From: Bordetella sp. LUAb4
GTDB lineage: Bacteria; Pseudomonadota; Gammaproteobacteria; Burkholderiales; Burkholderiaceae_B
Length of the DNA stretch: 64,000 bases
Direction: 5' to 3'
NCBI RefSeq assembly: GCF_021325795.1
Contig: NZ_JAHPZX010000001.1
Location: 1,178,001 to 1,242,000 of the forward strand
Below, piece by piece: positions 45,928 through 55,843 of the stretch (position 1 is its first letter; every line of letters starts with the position of its first letter). The notes under the pieces were generated by a model that had not been told where the DNA came from, made no database searches, and saw nothing but the letters and a program-made list of their open reading frames with translations. The position numbers and the translations under genes were made by a program.

Positions 45928-47311
45928 TTCCCGCCGGGTCGAGCAGTTTCTTGATGTCGCGCATCAGGCGCAGCTCAAGGGGATGCTTGTAGCGATGGAA
46001 GTACTCGCGCTTGAGCTGGCCGATGCCATGCTCGGCGCTGATGCTGCCGTTGTAGCGCATCACCTCGTCCATCACTTCCGCGGTGATGGCTTCGCCCTGT
46101 TCGGCCGCCCACGTACGCGCCGCGCCGGCCGGACGCGAGATGTTGTAGTGCAGGTTGCCGTCGCCGAAGTGCCCGAAGATGAAGGGACGCACGCCGGCAT
46201 CGACGGCTTGCAGGCGCTTTTCGCAAGACACCATGAATGCGGGGATGTCCTCGATGGGCAACGAGATATCGTGCTTGAGATGCGGACCATCGGCGCGCTG
46301 GGCTTCGGAGATTTCCTCGCGCAGCTTCCACAGGGCCTGCAATTGGCTCAAGGACGCCGACACCACTGCGTCCAGGCACAATTCCTTCTCCAGTGCCTGG
46401 CCCATGACGGATTCCAGCATGGCATTCAAGCCGTTCTCATCCACGCTGTCCGCCAACTCCACCAGCACATAGGCCGGATAACGTTGGGCAAACGGCTCCT
46501 GCACGCCCGCGGCATGCGTCAGCACGAGGTCGACGCAATCACCGGTAAAGAATTCGAAGGCCTGCAGGCGCGCACCGCACTGGCCGTACAGCAGCTCGAA
46601 CAGCTGCAATGCCTGCTGCGCCGAGGACACGGCCGCCAACACCACCGAACGCACATCCGCGCGCGGCAGCAGACGCAGCGACGCCGCGGTGATCACGCCC
46701 AAGGTGCCTTCGGAGCCGATCAACAGCTGCTTGAGGTCATAGCCGGTATTGTCCTTGCGCAAGGGCCGCAGGCCATGAAAGACCTCGCCATTGGGCAGCA
46801 CCGCTTCCACGCCCAGCACCAGTTCGCGCGTCATGCCATAACGCACCACGTTGACGCCGCCGGCGTTGGTGGCCAGGTTGCCGCCGATCTGGCACGAATC
46901 TTCCGCAGCCAGGCTCAGGGGCAGCAAACGCCCCGCGTCTTGCGCCACGCGACGCAGATTGCCCAGGATGCAGCCCGCCTCGGCCACCAGTGTATTGGCT
47001 ACCGTGTCGAGCGACCGCACTGCGTTCATACGGTCAAGCGACAGGATCACGTTGTCGGCCGAGCCATCCGGCGTGGCGCCGCCGCACAGGCCGGTATTGC
47101 CCCCGCGCGGCACCACCGGCACGCCCACATGCTGGCACAAAGCCAGGCAGCGGGACACCTGTTCGACCGTGCGTGGGCGCACCACCGCCTGGGCGTGGCC
47201 CGTGTAGATGCCACGCCAGTCGGACAGCCAGGGCTCGATGCCCGCGGGATCGACGGTGACGACGTCGGCGCCAAGCGCCTCGACGAGTTGGGAAGCGATG
47301 TTCTTGGTCAT
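45902..47311 (-). CDS. FAD-binding oxidase, GlcD / D-2-hydroxyacid dehydrogenase type
   Basis: A 469-residue flavoprotein of the VAO/PCMH family (glycolate oxidase GlcD, D-lactate or D-2-hydroxyglutarate dehydrogenases). The FAD-binding segment is PVVPRGGNTGLCGGATPDGSADNVILSLDRMN. SCQIGGNLATNAGGVNVVRYG and the C-terminal GHFGDGNLHYNI and SAEHGIGQLKREY are catalytic-site signatures. A stand-alone gene of this length fits D-2-hydroxyglutarate or D-lactate dehydrogenase rather than the GlcDEF complex. Its stop overlaps the end of array gene 6 by 26 bp. Confidence 0.9.
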   Translation of the reverse strand: MTKNIASQLVEALGADVVTVDPAGIEPWLSDWRGIYTGHAQAVVRPRTVEQVSRCLALCQHVGVPVVPRGGNTGLCGGATPDGSADNVILSLDRMNAVRSLDTVANTLVAEAGCILGNLRRVAQDAGRLLPLSLAAEDSCQIGGNLATNAGGVNVVRYGMTRELVLGVEAVLPNGEVFHGLRPLRKDNTGYDLKQLLIGSEGTLGVITAASLRLLPRADVRSVVLAAVSSAQQALQLFELLYGQCGARLQAFEFFTGDCVDLVLTHAAGVQEPFAQRYPAYVLVELADSVDENGLNAMLESVMGQALEKELCLDAVVSASLSQLQALWKLREEISEAQRADGPHLKHDISLPIEDIPAFMVSCEKRLQAVDAGVRPFIFGHFGDGNLHYNISRPAGAARTWAAEQGEAITAEVMDEVMRYNGSISAEHGIGQLKREYFHRYKHPLELRLMRDIKKLLDPAGIMNPGKLL

Positions 47312-47390
47312 AGTCTCGGCCTGGTTCTGAATTATTTTCGCGGCTGGCCACCGCGGGAAGTCGTCGCCCTGACGCGCACGGCGCGTTTGC

Positions 47391-48143
47391 TCAGCGCGCC
47401 GCGCACACGGCGCACTCGTGATCGCGCGGCACGTTCATGCTGCGCCACTGCATGGTCAGCACGTCCAGATGCAGCAAGCGTCCCGACAAGCTGGTTCCCA
47501 GCCCCGCCAGCACCTTGAGTGCCTCGGCGGCCTGCATGCTGCCGATGATGCCGACCAGGGGTGCGAACACGCCCATGGTGGCGCAATTGGCCTCTTCGAC
47601 ATCGTCCGCTTCTTCTGGAAACAGGCAGTGGTAGCAGGGCGCGGTGGCGTCGCGCAGATCGAAAACCCCCACCTGCCCGTCGAAGCGGATGGCGGCGCCG
47701 GACACCAACGGTTTGTGATGCCGCACGCAGGCGCGGTTGATCTGATGGCGTGTCGCGAAATTGTCGGAGCAGTCCAGCACCACGTCGGCGGCGGCCACCT
47801 GTTCATCGAGCTCGTCATCCACCAGGCGGCGTTCGATGACTTGCACGTGGATGCCGGGATTGAGGGCCGCCAGCGTGGCACGCCCCGAAGCCACCTTGGA
47901 TTGCCCCAGGCGATCCGTGGTGTGCAGCAATTGACGCTGCAGATTGCTCAACTCGACGGTGTCGTCGTCCGCCAGCACGATGTGGCCGACGCCGGCGCTG
48001 GCCAGGTACATGGCGGCCGGCGAACCCAGTCCACCGGCGCCTACCACCAGCGCCCGCGCGCCCAGGAACGCTTCCTGGCCTTCGATACCCAGCTCGTCGA
48101 GCAGGATATGCCGCGCGTAACGCAATAACTGCTGGTCGTTCAT
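47391..48143 (-). CDS. moeB: HesA/MoeB/ThiF-family adenylyltransferase
   Basis: A 250-residue E1-like enzyme that adenylates the C-terminal glycine of a sulfur-carrier protein such as MoaD or ThiS. ATP-binding VVGAGGLGSPAAMYLASAGVGHIVLADDD and TVELSNLQRQLLH are visible, as are DCSDNFATRHQIN and two zinc CxxC pairs (CYHC and CAVC). No rhodanese domain is present, so it is the short MoeB/ThiF type. A molybdopterin role fits the presence of a molybdenum formate dehydrogenase in this genome, but ThiF is possible. Confidence 0.88.
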   Translation of the reverse strand: MNDQQLLRYARHILLDELGIEGQEAFLGARALVVGAGGLGSPAAMYLASAGVGHIVLADDDTVELSNLQRQLLHTTDRLGQSKVASGRATLAALNPGIHVQVIERRLVDDELDEQVAAADVVLDCSDNFATRHQINRACVRHHKPLVSGAAIRFDGQVGVFDLRDATAPCYHCLFPEEADDVEEANCATMGVFAPLVGIIGSMQAAEALKVLAGLGTSLSGRLLHLDVLTMQWRSMNVPRDHECAVCAAR

Positions 48144-48222
48144 GTTGGCTCAGTCCACTGAAACCTCGGGATCGGCGGCAGGGGCATGGCCAGCCCGCTG
48201 ATGATGCCCCGCGCCGTCGACC

Positions 48223-49701
48223 TTAGCGTTTCTGCTGACTCGGCTGCACGCCATCCGGGGTGATGGTCATGCGCTCGGTCGGCGCCGTGGCACCGGCCTT
48301 GGCCGCGGCCGCGGTGTTGTCCTTGGCCTCTTGATTGGATGCGGTCTTCGGCGTCGCCTTCTGGATCGGCTTGCCTTGCAGCGAATTGATGGCCTGCCTG
48401 AGCTGGAAGTCGTCCTTGCCGCCGAATTCGAAAATCTTGGTCGGTGGCGTACCCGTGATGTCAGCGGCGGTGGACTTGAATTCCGTCTTGGGCGCAAGCG
48501 GGTTGTTCAAGTGATGCTGCAGGTCGGCTTCACGCGGCAGGCGGAACAGATCGCCTTCGGCGGTATCGGCCACCACGTAGTCAGGCTCGATGCCGGTGGC
48601 CTGGATGGAACGGCCGTTCGGCGTGAAATAGCGCGACGTGGTCAGCTTGATGGCCGTGTCTTCGGTGAGCGGCAGGATGACCTGCACGGAGCCCTTGCCG
48701 AAGGTGCGATTACCCATCACCTTGGCGCGCTTGTGATCCTGCAGCGCGCCCGCCACGATTTCCGAAGCGGAGGCCGAGCCGACGTTGACCAGCACCACCA
48801 TGGGCACCGTCTTGACCCACGCGGGCAGGCCCGACAGGTAGTTGCTTTCGCCGCGGGCATATTCCGACGGCGTCGCCAGGTACTTATGGCGCGCGTCCGG
48901 CGTACGGCCGTCGGTGGACACCACCAGCGCGTCGCTGGGCAGGAAGGCGCCGGCCACGCCGATGGCGCTGGTCAGCAAACCGCCCGGGTCGTTGCGCAGG
49001 TCCAGCACCAGATACTTGGGCGGCTGCTTGGCACCCAGCTCGTTCAACTGGCGCGCCAGATCCGATCCGGTCTTTTCCTGGAACTGGGCGATGCGCACAT
49101 AGGCCACGCCGTCATCCAGCATCTTGCTGCGCACGCTGCGCACCTTGATGACGTCACGCACGATGTTCAGCACGATGGGCTGCGGCTGATTGGCGCGCAG
49201 GATAGTCAGCCTGATCGGCGACTTGGGCGCGCCGCGCATCAGCTTGACGGCGTCGTTCAGGGCCATGCCCTTGGTGGACGTGTCGTCGATCTTGGTGATC
49301 AGGTCGCCCGCCAGCACGCCGGCACGCGCGGCCGGGGTGTCTTCGATGGGCGAGATGACCTTGACGAAACCATCTTCCGCGCCGACTTCGATGCCCAGGC
49401 CGCCGAACTCACCCTGCGTCTGCGTCTGCATATCGCGATAGGCATCGGCATCCAGGTAAGCGGAGTGGGGATCGAGGCCCGACACCATGCCGGAGATGGC
49501 ATTGTTGATCAGGGTCTTGTCGTCGACCGGTTCAACGTAGTTGTTCTTGATAGCGCCGAAGACGTTGGTCAACGCACGCAATTCGTCCAGGGGCAAGGGG
49601 CTGCCGCGTTGCGCGACGGCCGTTACACCGACGCTGAGCAGCACGCCGGCAACGACACCGACCGATACCAGACCGAAACTGCGATACTTGCGAGTGCCCA
49701 T
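48223..49701 (-). CDS. ctpA: S41-family C-terminal processing peptidase
   Basis: A 492-residue periplasmic protease. It starts at MGTRKYRSFG; a single N-terminal hydrophobic segment (LVSVGVVAGVLLSVGVTAVA) anchors or exports it. A PDZ domain follows (GLGIEVGAEDGFVKVISPIEDTPAARAGVLAGD). The catalytic Ser is in NVGSASASEIVAGAL and the Lys in RTFGKGSVQ. The Gln/Ala-rich C-terminal tail of ~60 residues is low complexity. It lies directly downstream of envC, a common pairing in proteobacteria that links cell-wall hydrolase control to proteolysis. Confidence 0.93.
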   Translation of the reverse strand: MGTRKYRSFGLVSVGVVAGVLLSVGVTAVAQRGSPLPLDELRALTNVFGAIKNNYVEPVDDKTLINNAISGMVSGLDPHSAYLDADAYRDMQTQTQGEFGGLGIEVGAEDGFVKVISPIEDTPAARAGVLAGDLITKIDDTSTKGMALNDAVKLMRGAPKSPIRLTILRANQPQPIVLNIVRDVIKVRSVRSKMLDDGVAYVRIAQFQEKTGSDLARQLNELGAKQPPKYLVLDLRNDPGGLLTSAIGVAGAFLPSDALVVSTDGRTPDARHKYLATPSEYARGESNYLSGLPAWVKTVPMVVLVNVGSASASEIVAGALQDHKRAKVMGNRTFGKGSVQVILPLTEDTAIKLTTSRYFTPNGRSIQATGIEPDYVVADTAEGDLFRLPREADLQHHLNNPLAPKTEFKSTAADITGTPPTKIFEFGGKDDFQLRQAINSLQGKPIQKATPKTASNQEAKDNTAAAAKAGATAPTERMTITPDGVQPSQQKR

Positions 49702-49737
49702 GCACACATCCTGAATTGGGTTTTTGCCGATAGGCAT

Positions 49738-51387
49738 CTACTGGGCCAGCCAAAGGGCTGGGTCCACTGGCGCGCCACCGTGACGAACTTCAAAGTATAG
49801 GCCCGATTCCACTTGGCCGCCCGTGGCGCCCACCGTGGCAAGCGCCTCGCCGGCTGTTACGTGGTCACCGACCTGCTTGAGCAGGCTTTGGTTATAAGCG
49901 TAAACGGTTAAATACTGTTGACCATGGTCCACGATGATCAGGTTGCCAAAGCCGCGCAGCCAATTGGCGTAGACCACCGTCCCGGGCGCCACCGCATGCA
50001 CGGGCGTACCTTCCGCGGCGCGCAGCACGATGCCGCGCCAGGTGCCGCCGTCCGGCCGGCCGACACCGAAACGGCCCTGGATGGTGGCGCCGCTCACCGG
50101 CATGGGCAAGCCGCGCCGCAGGCCTTGGCCCGCCGGCGGCTGCGGCCGCGCCGCGACCGGTGCCTGGCGCGCGGGTTCAACTGGTTTTAAGCCTTCGAGA
50201 TCGCCCCGTGCCACCGGCCGGCCGGCATCCTTCGCGGCGGCTTCGGCCTCGGCGGCCTGGCGCGCGGCCTGGGCGGCGGCGGCCGCATCGCGGCGCGCCG
50301 CGGCTTCAGCCTGCACACGCGCTCGGGTCGCGTTCTCCTGATCCTTCGCCCGGATGGCTTCGTCTCGGTCGCTTGTGCGGGTGGCGGCGTCCTGATCCTT
50401 CGCGCGGGTCGCGTTTTCCTGAGCCTTCGCTTCCGCCGCGTCCCTCTGCGCCTGCGCCTGGCGCGCCAACTGCGCCGTGCGCTCGGCCTGCTCGGCTTTG
50501 CGCCGCGCGTCGTCGGCCTTGCGGCGAGCCTCTTCCTGCGCCTTGCGGCGGGCTTCCTCGGCCTTGCGCGCGGCCTCGGCTTCAGCCTGGCGGCGCGCTT
50601 CCTCCGCCTTGCGGCGGGCCTCTTCCGCCTGCCGCGCTTCCTCGGCCTGCTTCTCGATGGCGGACTGCAAGCCGTCGATCAGGCGGCTCATGCGTTGATC
50701 GTCGCGTCCCAGCTTGGTGGCTTCCTCGCGCTGGGCGGTAATCTGCCCTTCGATGCGCGCCAGCACCGTGGAACGCTCTTTCTGCTGAGTCACCAGGGCG
50801 TTCTTCTGTTCCGCCGTCTCGGCGACCACCTTTTCGATTTCGGCCCGGCGCGCGTCGGCGCGGCCCTGCAATTGGGCCAGGCGGTCGAGATCCTGGCGCA
50901 GCGCCTGCACCGTCTGGGTGCGGGCTTGCGAGACGTAATCCAGATAGGCCAGGTTACGGCCCAGTTGCTGGGGATCGTCGCCGGACAGCAGCGCGGTCCA
51001 CGGCGACAGGCCGCTGGTGTACTGGGCGCGCAGCTGGCCCGCCAGCTCCGCGCGCCGCTTGGCGAGCACGTCCTGCTGGCTGGCCAACTGCTTTTCCAGG
51101 CTGGCCAGATCGGCCTGCGCCTGCCGGCTCTGCTCGCCCAGCTCCGCCAGGCGGCGGTTGATCTGGGAGATGGCGGTTTCGGACTGGCGCAAGGCATCGG
51201 CCGCATCCTTGCGGTCCGCTTCGCGCTGCTCGATGGTCTTCTGCAGCGACTGGATGCGATCGCGCAGCGCCGATTGCTGGCGCTGCGCCTCGGTCTGGCG
51301 CTCGGCCAGATCCGCGGGCGCGGCCCAGGCCGCAACGGTCGGCAGCGCCAAGGCGGCCAACCACACCAGGCATGCAGCCAGACGCAT
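49738..51387 (-). CDS. envC: Murein hydrolase activator EnvC
   Basis: A 549-residue periplasmic division protein. Order: a signal peptide (LAACLVWLAALALPTVAAWA), a long coiled coil (~25–250), an Ala/Glu/Arg-rich helical stretch (KAEEARRKA-type repeats, ~250–390), and a C-terminal LytM domain (GTPVHAVAPGTVVYANWLRGFGNLIIVDHG). The zinc ligands of active LytM enzymes are not all present: VYAYN replaces the HxH motif. This fits the known non-catalytic role of EnvC as an activator of amidases at the septum. It lies between gpmA and ctpA on the same strand. Confidence 0.92.
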   Translation of the reverse strand: MRLAACLVWLAALALPTVAAWAAPADLAERQTEAQRQQSALRDRIQSLQKTIEQREADRKDAADALRQSETAISQINRRLAELGEQSRQAQADLASLEKQLASQQDVLAKRRAELAGQLRAQYTSGLSPWTALLSGDDPQQLGRNLAYLDYVSQARTQTVQALRQDLDRLAQLQGRADARRAEIEKVVAETAEQKNALVTQQKERSTVLARIEGQITAQREEATKLGRDDQRMSRLIDGLQSAIEKQAEEARQAEEARRKAEEARRQAEAEAARKAEEARRKAQEEARRKADDARRKAEQAERTAQLARQAQAQRDAAEAKAQENATRAKDQDAATRTSDRDEAIRAKDQENATRARVQAEAAARRDAAAAAQAARQAAEAEAAAKDAGRPVARGDLEGLKPVEPARQAPVAARPQPPAGQGLRRGLPMPVSGATIQGRFGVGRPDGGTWRGIVLRAAEGTPVHAVAPGTVVYANWLRGFGNLIIVDHGQQYLTVYAYNQSLLKQVGDHVTAGEALATVGATGGQVESGLYFEVRHGGAPVDPALWLAQ

Positions 51388-51392
51388 CGCTA

Positions 51393-52145
51393 TCAGGCCT
51401 TCTTCGCCTTGCCCTGCGCCGCCACCGCGGCCATCGCGGCTTCGATCGCCGCGGGGTCGCCCAGGTAGTAATGACGGATGGGACGCAGGTCGTCATCCAG
51501 CTCATAGACCAGCGGCTGGCCAGTGGGGACGTTCACGCCGACGATGTCATCGTCCGAGATGTTGTCCAGATGCTTGATCAAGGCGCGCAGGCTGTTGCCG
51601 TGCGCGGCCACCAGCACGCGGCGGCCCGCCTTGATGGCCGGCGCGATGGACTCGTTCCAGAACGGCAGCACGCGCGCCACGGTGTCCTGCAGGCATTCGG
51701 TAGCCGGCAGTTGGCCGGCCGGCACCTTGGCGTAGCGGCCATCGAAACGGGGATGGCGCTCGTCGTCCTGGCCGATGGGATCGGGGGCAATGGCGTAGGC
51801 ACGGCGCCAGATCAACACCTGCTCGTCGCCAAACTTGGCGGCGGTTTCCGCCTTGTTCAGGCCTTGCAGGGCGCCATAGTGGCGTTCATTCAAGCGCCAG
51901 GAATTGCCCACGGGGGTGTACATGGCATCCATGGCGTCCAGCGCGATCCACAGGGTGCGGATGGCGCGCTTGAGTACCGACGTGAAAGCGACGTCAAAGG
52001 CGTAGCCCTCTTTCTTGAGCAGCTCACCGGCGGCCCAAGCTTCGGCCCGACCCTTTTCGGTCAGGTCCACGTCCGTCCAGCCGGTGAAGCGGTTTTCGAG
52101 ATTCCATTGGCTTTCGCCGTGGCGCATCAGAACGAGTTTATGCAT
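51393..52145 (-). CDS. gpmA: 2,3-bisphosphoglycerate-dependent phosphoglycerate mutase
   Basis: A 250-residue glycolytic enzyme that interconverts 3- and 2-phosphoglycerate. The phospho-histidine is in [46 protein letters not shown] and [14 protein letters not shown] complete the active site. Length is standard. It is divergent from the rhodanese gene and lies upstream of envC. Confidence 0.96.
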   Translation of the reverse strand: MHKLVLMRHGESQWNLENRFTGWTDVDLTEKGRAEAWAAGELLKKEGYAFDVAFTSVLKRAIRTLWIALDAMDAMYTPVGNSWRLNERHYGALQGLNKAETAAKFGDEQVLIWRRAYAIAPDPIGQDDERHPRFDGRYAKVPAGQLPATECLQDTVARVLPFWNESIAPAIKAGRRVLVAAHGNSLRALIKHLDNISDDDIVGVNVPTGQPLVYELDDDLRPIRHYYLGDPAAIEAAMAAVAAQGKAKKA

Positions 52146-52315
52146 GGTGGGATCACTAGAAACGGAGGTTGAAAAAGCCGCGATTGGCGCTCATTTTATA
52201 ATTGCCGGCTTGTAGCCCGCTGACATCCCTTCCCGGCCAGGGCGCCGAAGGGAGGATCAGGGCCGTCTTCCGCGATGGAAAATCGCGGATAAACCGTGAT
52301 ATTTCAGGACCTTCC

Positions 52316-52732
52316 GTGGATTTCGTGCAATTTTTGATGGGCCAGAACAACATCTTCATCCTTGCGGTCGCGGTGGTATCCGGCGTCATGCTGCTGATGG
52401 CCACCCGCAAGGGAAGTTCCGGGGGTGTCAGCACCGCCGAGGCCATCCAGATGATCAACCAGCGCCAGGCTGTCTGGGTGGACATTCGGACGATCGAACA
52501 GTTCCAGGCCGGTCACATCGCCCAGGCACGCAGTGTGCCGGCTGGCGATATCGAGAAAAAGGCCGCGTCGCTGCCCAAGAACAAACCCCTGGTCGTCGTC
52601 GGCCAGATCGGGCGCGATGCCAACAAGGCCGTGGCGGCCTTGCGCACGGCGGGTTTTGCCGACGTGGTGGCGCTGGACGGCGGCATGAAGGCGTGGAGCG
52701 ATGCCGGCCTTCCCGTTACTCAGCGTGCTTGA
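52316..52732 (+). CDS. Membrane-anchored rhodanese-like protein without active-site cysteine
   Basis: A 138-residue protein with one N-terminal transmembrane helix (NNIFILAVAVVSGVMLLMA) and a rhodanese fold (VWVDIRTIEQFQAGHIAQARSVPAGDI). The GTG at 52316 is preceded by AGGA; an ATG at 52337 is an alternative. In the loop where catalytic rhodaneses carry Cys, the sequence is VVVGQIGRDANKA, so sulfur transfer through cysteine is unlikely. Position before grxC and secB is the same as that of YibN-type genes in related bacteria. Confidence 0.88.
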   Translation: MDFVQFLMGQNNIFILAVAVVSGVMLLMATRKGSSGGVSTAEAIQMINQRQAVWVDIRTIEQFQAGHIAQARSVPAGDIEKKAASLPKNKPLVVVGQIGRDANKAVAALRTAGFADVVALDGGMKAWSDAGLPVTQRA

Positions 52733-52810
52733 CCTGTCAGCGTGCTTGAACCCCTCGTGAGCCATGCAAGGTCAGCCACCTTCATCTCACGGTAAGCCTA
52801 GAGAAGCAAA

Positions 52811-53068
52811 ATGAAGAAAGTCGTGATGTATGCAACTGGGTATTGCCCGTACTGCTCGCGCGCCGAGTCGCTGCTCAAGCAGCGCGGTGTCGAGGAGATC
52901 GAAAAGATCTTCATCGATCAGGACCCCGCCCAGCGCGGCATCATGATGCAACGCACGGGCCGCCGCACGGTACCGCAGATTTATATCGGCGAGGACCATG
53001 TGGGCGGCTGTGACGACCTGTACGCGCTCGATCGCGCCGGCAAGCTGGTTCCCCTGCTGGCGGCCTGA
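52811..53068 (+). CDS. grxC: Glutaredoxin 3
   Basis: An 85-residue dithiol glutaredoxin that reduces disulfides with glutathione. The active site is CPYC in TGYCPYCSRAESLLKQRG; the cis-proline RTVPQIYIG and the GGCDDLYAL helix bind glutathione. It lies between the rhodanese gene and secB, the usual order (yibN–grxC–secB–gpsA). Confidence 0.96.
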   Translation: MKKVVMYATGYCPYCSRAESLLKQRGVEEIEKIFIDQDPAQRGIMMQRTGRRTVPQIYIGEDHVGGCDDLYALDRAGKLVPLLAA

Positions 53069-53171
53069 TCCGCGCCGGCGGCGGCACCATCACTGACACG
53101 TTTTCGACCTATTCCATGGCGGCACCTGTGCCGCCGTTGCTCGCAGCATTCACCCTCCACCAGGAAATCTC

Positions 53172-53684
53172 ATGGCCGATCAGGACCAAACCAACCAGCC
53201 GTCGTTCAATCTTCAACGCGTCTATCTGAAAGACTTGTCGCTGGAAATGCCCAACGCGCCGCACGTGTTCCTGGAACAGGAAACCCCGCAGGTCGCCGTG
53301 GACATCCAAGTCGGCGGCCAGCGTCTGGCGGAAACCATTTTCGAATCCAGCGTCACCTGCACCGTGACCACCCGCATCAACGACAAGGTGCTGTACCTGG
53401 TCGAAGCCACGCAGGCCGGCATTTTCGAATTGGCCAACATTCCGGAAGACCAGATGGATCCGCTGTTGGGCATCGTCTGCCCGACCATGCTGTATCCCTA
53501 TCTGCGCGCCAACATCGCCGACGCCATCACCCGCACCTCGCTGCCGCCCGTGCATCTGGCCGAAGTGAACTTCCAGGCCCTGTACGAACAGCGCCTGGCC
53601 GAGTTCGCCCAGCAACAGCAAGGCGGCGAAGCCAATGGCAACGATTCCGGCATCATCCTGCCGCCCAATGCCACCCGGCAATAA
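53172..53684 (+). CDS. secB: Protein-export chaperone SecB
   Basis: A 170-residue cytosolic chaperone that holds preproteins unfolded and passes them to SecA. The family blocks are [43 protein letters not shown] and [20 protein letters not shown] Gln/Gly-rich C-terminal tail follows. Its 3' end overlaps gpsA by 17 bp. Confidence 0.97.
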   Translation: MADQDQTNQPSFNLQRVYLKDLSLEMPNAPHVFLEQETPQVAVDIQVGGQRLAETIFESSVTCTVTTRINDKVLYLVEATQAGIFELANIPEDQMDPLLGIVCPTMLYPYLRANIADAITRTSLPPVHLAEVNFQALYEQRLAEFAQQQQGGEANGNDSGIILPPNATRQ

Positions 53685-54753
53685 GGCGGCCGCCGCAACG
53701 CGCGTGGCGGTGCTGGGCGCCGGCAGCTGGGGCACCGCGCTGGCGGCGGTGGCGGCTCGCCGCCACCCCACCATGCTGTGGGCGCGCCAGGCCGAGCAAG
53801 CCGAAAACATCGCTGCCACCCGCGAAAACGCCCGGTATCTGCCGGGCGTTTCCTTGCCCGCCACGTTGGCGGTGACGGCTGACCTGACGCAGGCACTGCG
53901 CCATCTGGACGCCCCCGCGGACCAGGCCAGCGCCGAGCCACTGATCGTGTTGGGCGTGCCGGTGGCCGGCCTGGCGGACATCTGCCAGGCCCTGCTTGCG
54001 CGGCTGCCCACGCTGAACGGACCGCTGCCCCATATCGTCTGGACCTGTAAAGGTTTCGAGAAGAACGACGGCCGCCTGCCGCACGAGATCGTGCGCGACG
54101 CGCTGGCCGGCCTGCCCGGCATCCGCCTTGGCGTGCTGTCCGGACCGTCCTTCGCGCGCGAAGTAGCGCAAGGCCTGCCGGTCGGGCTCACCATCGCCAG
54201 CGACGACGACGCCGTATGCCGTCGCACCACCGCCGCGCTGCACGGCGGCGCGGTGCGCGTATATGCGGGCGACGACGTCGTCGGCGTCGAAGTGGGCGGC
54301 GCCTTGAAGAACATCATCGCCATCGCCTGCGGCGTGTCCGACGGCTTGATGCTGGGCACCAATGCCCGCGCCGCCCTGATTACGCGCGGCCTGGCGGAAA
54401 TGACCCGCCTGGGCGTGGCGCTGGGCGCACGGCCGGACACCTTCGCCGGCCTCACCGGCCTGGGCGACCTGGTGCTGACCGCCACCGGCGACCTGTCGCG
54501 CAACCGTCGCGTGGGCCTGGAGATCGGCGCCGGCCGCAAGCTGGACGAGATCCTGGCCGGCGGCATGACGGCCGAAGGCGCCCACGCGGCGCGTGCGGCC
54601 CTGGCACGGGCGCGAGTCCTGAACGTCGACCTGCCCATCACTGAAGCGGTTTGCGCGGTGCTGTTCGACGGCGTGGCGCCGATGACGGCCGTTTCCACGC
54701 TGCTGGCGCGTGACGCCCGCCATGAAGCCGGCGACCTGCGCGCGCCGGATTGA
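53668..54753 (+). CDS. gpsA: NAD(P)-dependent glycerol-3-phosphate dehydrogenase
   Basis: A 361-residue enzyme that makes sn-glycerol 3-phosphate for phospholipids. The Rossmann loop is [16 protein letters not shown]; the catalytic and substrate regions are [28 protein letters not shown] and [12 protein letters not shown] choose the ATG at 53668, inside the end of secB; the longer frame only adds sequence overlapping SecB codons. The overlap suggests translational coupling in the secB operon. Confidence 0.96.
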   Translation: MPPGNKAAAATRVAVLGAGSWGTALAAVAARRHPTMLWARQAEQAENIAATRENARYLPGVSLPATLAVTADLTQALRHLDAPADQASAEPLIVLGVPVAGLADICQALLARLPTLNGPLPHIVWTCKGFEKNDGRLPHEIVRDALAGLPGIRLGVLSGPSFAREVAQGLPVGLTIASDDDAVCRRTTAALHGGAVRVYAGDDVVGVEVGGALKNIIAIACGVSDGLMLGTNARAALITRGLAEMTRLGVALGARPDTFAGLTGLGDLVLTATGDLSRNRRVGLEIGAGRKLDEILAGGMTAEGAHAARAALARARVLNVDLPITEAVCAVLFDGVAPMTAVSTLLARDARHEAGDLRAPD

Positions 54754-54800
54754 ACCCACGGAACACCCACATACTCAAAAGAGAATTGGAGACCCCCATC

Positions 54801-55805
54801 ATGACGTCCCCCGCACGTCCCCACTTCGGCAAACGCCTGCGCGGCCTGTGCCTTGGCCTGGCCAGCCTCTGCCTTCTGGCGGCCGGTGGCCCGGCCAAGG
54901 CCGATTGGCCGGATCACCCGATCGCGCTGATCGTGCCCTTCCCCGCCGGCTCCTCGCCCGACCTGCTGGCACGCATGGTGTCCGAGCCGCTGTCACAAGC
55001 CTTGGGCCAGCCCATCATCGTCGAGAACAAGCCAGGTGCCGGCGGCAACATCGGCACGCGCATGGCGGCACTGGCCAAGCCGGACGGCTACACCATGCTG
55101 TTCACCATCAATGGGCCGCTGACGACGGCGCCCACGCTGTACAAGAAAACGCTGGGCTATGACCCCTTCGTCGACCTGGCGCCCGTGACCCTGGTGGCCA
55201 CCAGCCCCAATGTGCTGGCCGTGCCGGGCGACCTCAACGTCAAGGATCTGGCGCAGTTCGTCAGCATGACGCGCGAGCGGCCGGGCGCGCTGAATTACGG
55301 GTCGGTGGGCCCGGGCAGCGCTTCGCAACTGGCGATGGAGATGTTCAAGAGCCAGGCCGGCCTGGACCTGGTGCACATTCCCTATGCCGGCTTTCCGCAG
55401 GTGATCGGTGCCATCATCGGCGGCGACATCCAGGCCGGGTTCATGGTGCCGGCCATTGCCATGCCGCAGACCCGCGATGGTCGCGTCAAGATTCTGGCCG
55501 TGACCAGCCTGCAACGCAGCACCGTGCTGCCCGACGTGCCCACCATGGCCGAACAGGGCTACCCGGGTTTCGAGGCGATTTCCTGGGATGCGGTGATGGT
55601 GCCTGCCGGCACACCCAGTGTCATCATCGAACGGCTCAACAGCGAACTGGCGCGCATCATCGACAGCGACAAGATCCGCAAGCAGATGGCGGTGCAGTAC
55701 TTCACGCCGGCGCCTTCTTCCCCGGCCGAACTGACCACCCGCATGCGCGATGAAAAGGCGCGCTGGGACAAGGTCATCGAAAAGCTGAACCTGTCGTTGG
55801 ACTAA
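54801..55805 (+). CDS. Bug/TctC-family solute-binding protein
   Basis: A 334-residue periplasmic receptor. It has a signal peptide (LCLGLASLCLLAAGGPAKA) and a mature start of DWPDHPIALIVPFPAGSSPDLLARM. Other Bug blocks are VENKPGAGGNIGT, LVHIPYAGFPQVIGAIIGGDIQAGF and VPAGTPSVIIERLNSEL. The ATG at 54801 has GGAGA upstream. No tctA or tctB membrane component is nearby, as is usual for the many orphan Bug genes of Bordetella. Ligand unknown. Confidence 0.93.
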   Translation: MTSPARPHFGKRLRGLCLGLASLCLLAAGGPAKADWPDHPIALIVPFPAGSSPDLLARMVSEPLSQALGQPIIVENKPGAGGNIGTRMAALAKPDGYTMLFTINGPLTTAPTLYKKTLGYDPFVDLAPVTLVATSPNVLAVPGDLNVKDLAQFVSMTRERPGALNYGSVGPGSASQLAMEMFKSQAGLDLVHIPYAGFPQVIGAIIGGDIQAGFMVPAIAMPQTRDGRVKILAVTSLQRSTVLPDVPTMAEQGYPGFEAISWDAVMVPAGTPSVIIERLNSELARIIDSDKIRKQMAVQYFTPAPSSPAELTTRMRDEKARWDKVIEKLNLSLD

Positions 55806-55843
55806 AACCCCTCGCCGCCGCGCGCCGCGCGTTGCGGGGGGTA

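Noticed and set aside
53118-53135. Hairpin GGCGGCAC/GTGCCGCC between grxC and secB as a terminator
   Set aside because: The loop is only two bases at full pairing and no T-tract follows; the genes are likely one operon.
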